From JAGLQA01 sp023135565 (GTDB lineage Bacteria > Acidobacteriota > Aminicenantia > UBA2199), in assembly GCA_030639305.1 (NCBI GenBank), contig DAOWCY010000068.1, forward strand, positions 1 through 31,268: DNA of 31,268 bases. The letters run 5' to 3'. Shown here one piece after another: positions 29,960 to 31,268 of the stretch (positions are counted from its first letter, which is position 1; the number at the start of each line of letters is the position of its first letter). The notes beneath the pieces are model-generated. The model ran no database searches and was not told the origin of the DNA. It worked only from the letters and a program-made list of their open reading frames with translations. A program made the translations under genes and the position numbers.

Positions 29960-31183
29960 ATGAAACGAAGAAATTTTTTATCCAGGGGACTGGCAGGCAT
30001 TACCGGAGCCCTAACTGTTTCGCAGTTTGGGTGCAAAGACGCTGCCGGCAAAAAGGCGGATAAAAAAAAAAAGCATAAGCTGATATACCGCACCCTGGGA
30101 AAAACAGGAATTAAACTCCCCATCGTCGGCATGGGCTCCATGGACGCCACATCGGAGTCTCTTGTGCGAATGGCGTTGGACGCAGGAATCACACACATAG
30201 GAACAGCTAAATACTATGGCCGGGGCCGGGTGGAAAAATTTGTCGGCAAAGTGATTAAAAACTACAAAAGAGAGGATATTATCCTGGCCACCAGTGTGAA
30301 TCCGCAGCCCCATGACTGGAAATCAGGCGTTTTTTCTAAGGACACGGATGTGGCAAAATTTGAAAGAGATTTCGAAGGCAGCCTGAAGAGTATGGACGTG
30401 GATTATGTGGATATCTTCTATCTCCCTTTTGTGGCAAAGAAAGAATCGGCAACCTTCGAACCCTTGATGAAGGCCATGGAAAAGTTCAAAAAATCGGGGA
30501 AAGCCCGGTTTTTGGGCGCTGCCTCTCATAGTTATGTCCCGGAGGCTGTTCGAGCAGTTGCGGACAGCGGCTTTTACGATGTGGTTATGCCGGCATACAA
30601 TTTCCAGATCCGGGACATCGAAGAGAGAAAAGAGGCTGTCGCTTATGCGGCCGGCAAAGGGCTGGGGGTAGTAGCCATGAAGACCATCACCGGGGAGTCC
30701 TGGTTGGGCACGAATAAACAAGCAGCGGCGAGCAATCCCAAAGCGGCGCTTAAATGGGTGCTGCAAAACGAGAACATCCACACCTGCGTACCGGGCATTA
30801 CCAATTTCGACCAGTTGGAAACGGACCTGTCCGTTATGGCAGACCTCAGCCTGACGCCGGAAGAGAAAAAATACTTAGAGTTGGCACGCCTGAACCGCAA
30901 AGACAGCTTGTTTTGCCAGGGCTGCGGCAATTGCCTGAAGCAGTGCAAATCCGCGCCGGACATCCCGACTTTGATGCGCTGTTACATGTATGTATACGGC
31001 TACCGGGACCTGCCTGCTGCTGCCAGGAATTTAGAATCCTTCAAAGACAGTAAAATCGCCTGCACCGATTGTTCTTCTTGTAAAGTAAAATGTCCCAACG
31101 GGTTTAATATTAAAGAGAGGGTGCTGGATATTATAACCCATTTTCCGCAAGTTGAAAAGGGTGTTTTTCCCGAATTAATTTAA
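29960..31183 (+). CDS. Tat-exported aldo/keto-reductase-fold protein with ferredoxin-type cysteines (407 aa)
   Basis: AAAGGAGGT precedes ATG 29960. Residues 1-25 carry a twin-arginine signal (MKRRNFLSRG … SQFGC); the Cys at 25 might be lipidated, though the lipobox is imperfect. Residues 42-300 follow the aldo/keto reductase barrel (RTLGKTGIKLPIVGMGS), and the C-terminal part has clusters CQGCGNCLKQC and CTDCSSCKVKCP, suited to two 4Fe-4S centres. The usual Asp-Tyr-Lys-His tetrad is largely missing: GTAKYYG has G81 where Asp is expected (Y86 is kept), ATSV has S112 for Lys, and LPFV has P156 for His. A standard NADPH reductase reaction is therefore doubtful. It more likely binds a substrate or cofactor and passes electrons in the periplasm. 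Confidence 0.85.
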   Translation: MKRRNFLSRGLAGITGALTVSQFGCKDAAGKKADKKKKHKLIYRTLGKTGIKLPIVGMGSMDATSESLVRMALDAGITHIGTAKYYGRGRVEKFVGKVIKNYKREDIILATSVNPQPHDWKSGVFSKDTDVAKFERDFEGSLKSMDVDYVDIFYLPFVAKKESATFEPLMKAMEKFKKSGKARFLGAASHSYVPEAVRAVADSGFYDVVMPAYNFQIRDIEERKEAVAYAAGKGLGVVAMKTITGESWLGTNKQAAASNPKAALKWVLQNENIHTCVPGITNFDQLETDLSVMADLSLTPEEKKYLELARLNRKDSLFCQGCGNCLKQCKSAPDIPTLMRCYMYVYGYRDLPAAARNLESFKDSKIACTDCSSCKVKCPNGFNIKERVLDIITHFPQVEKGVFPELI

Positions 31184-31268
31184 TAGGCAAATTTGCATAT
31201 CTAATGCGCTGATATCGGGTGTTATAGCATGGTAGCATAGACTGTATTTCTCCTAAATATTATAGATA
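31184..31268. other. Right-edge intergenic sequence
   Basis: AT-rich sequence after the last stop codon. No gene, terminator or repeat can be supported in the remaining bases. Confidence 0.4.

Overview
The window looks like a chromosomal segment from an uncultured, probably anaerobic, Gram-negative-type bacterium. The mix of secreted 6-bladed beta-propellers, a giant two-component regulator with propeller sensor, Rpn-type nuclease, radical SAM/SPASM peptide maturases and CCTCCGGCGGCC-type intergenic repeats reminds me most of Candidatus Aminicenantes or a related Acidobacteriota-like lineage. That assignment is inference; no rRNA or other phylogenetic marker is present. No tRNA, rRNA, CRISPR array or intact insertion sequence was found.

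Region 1 (about 200-7540, AT-rich) holds two neighbouring RiPP-like modules built to the same plan. Each has a radical SAM/SPASM maturase, a short Cys-rich peptide and a secreted 6-bladed beta-propeller protein. Module A starts from a strong promoter with a palindrome over its -10. It encodes a maturase whose PqqD-like recognition domain is cut off by a one-base frameshift, a 51-residue peptide ending in a Cys-Cys-Cys-Gly motif, the propeller, and a paralogous second peptide gene that is itself frameshifted just before the same Cys-Cys-Cys-Gly motif. Module B has its own sigma70-type promoter. It encodes a 61-residue peptide with a Gly-Gly-Gly site and a CX3CX3C core, a 712-residue maturase that appears to fuse a complete radical SAM-SPASM enzyme to a second, grasp-with-spasm-like SPASM protein, and an overlapping propeller gene.

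Region 2 (7543-17912) holds a degenerate 20-bp tandem repeat, a 1011-residue receiver-like/PEP-synthase-like ATP-binding protein, a small secreted protein with a membrane protein (both unknown), and a 1563-residue hybrid histidine kinase with 14 propeller motifs and two C-terminal receivers.

Region 3 (17938-22224, minus strand) holds a DUF4926 protein, a fused 2Fe-2S/molybdopterin hydroxylase resembling selenium-dependent xanthine dehydrogenase, and an Rpn/PD-(D/E)XK nuclease.

Region 4 (22689-27599) is a tight four-gene operon: a stand-alone PqqD-like protein, an ATP-grasp ligase, a diaminopimelate/ornithine-type PLP decarboxylase carrying a precursor-peptide-like N-terminal extension, and a urea-transporter-like membrane protein fused to an M23 peptidase domain. 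It looks like an uncharacterised peptide- or amino-acid-modifying system and, with region 1, is the most interesting content here.

Region 5 (27819-31183) holds a membrane-anchored sulfatase-superfamily enzyme (minus) and a Tat-exported aldo/keto-reductase-fold protein with ferredoxin-type cysteines but a degraded catalytic tetrad. Gene 3' ends and gaps across the window are littered with copies of one dispersed repeat family and with short GGGGACAGGCTAAT-type REP-like motifs.
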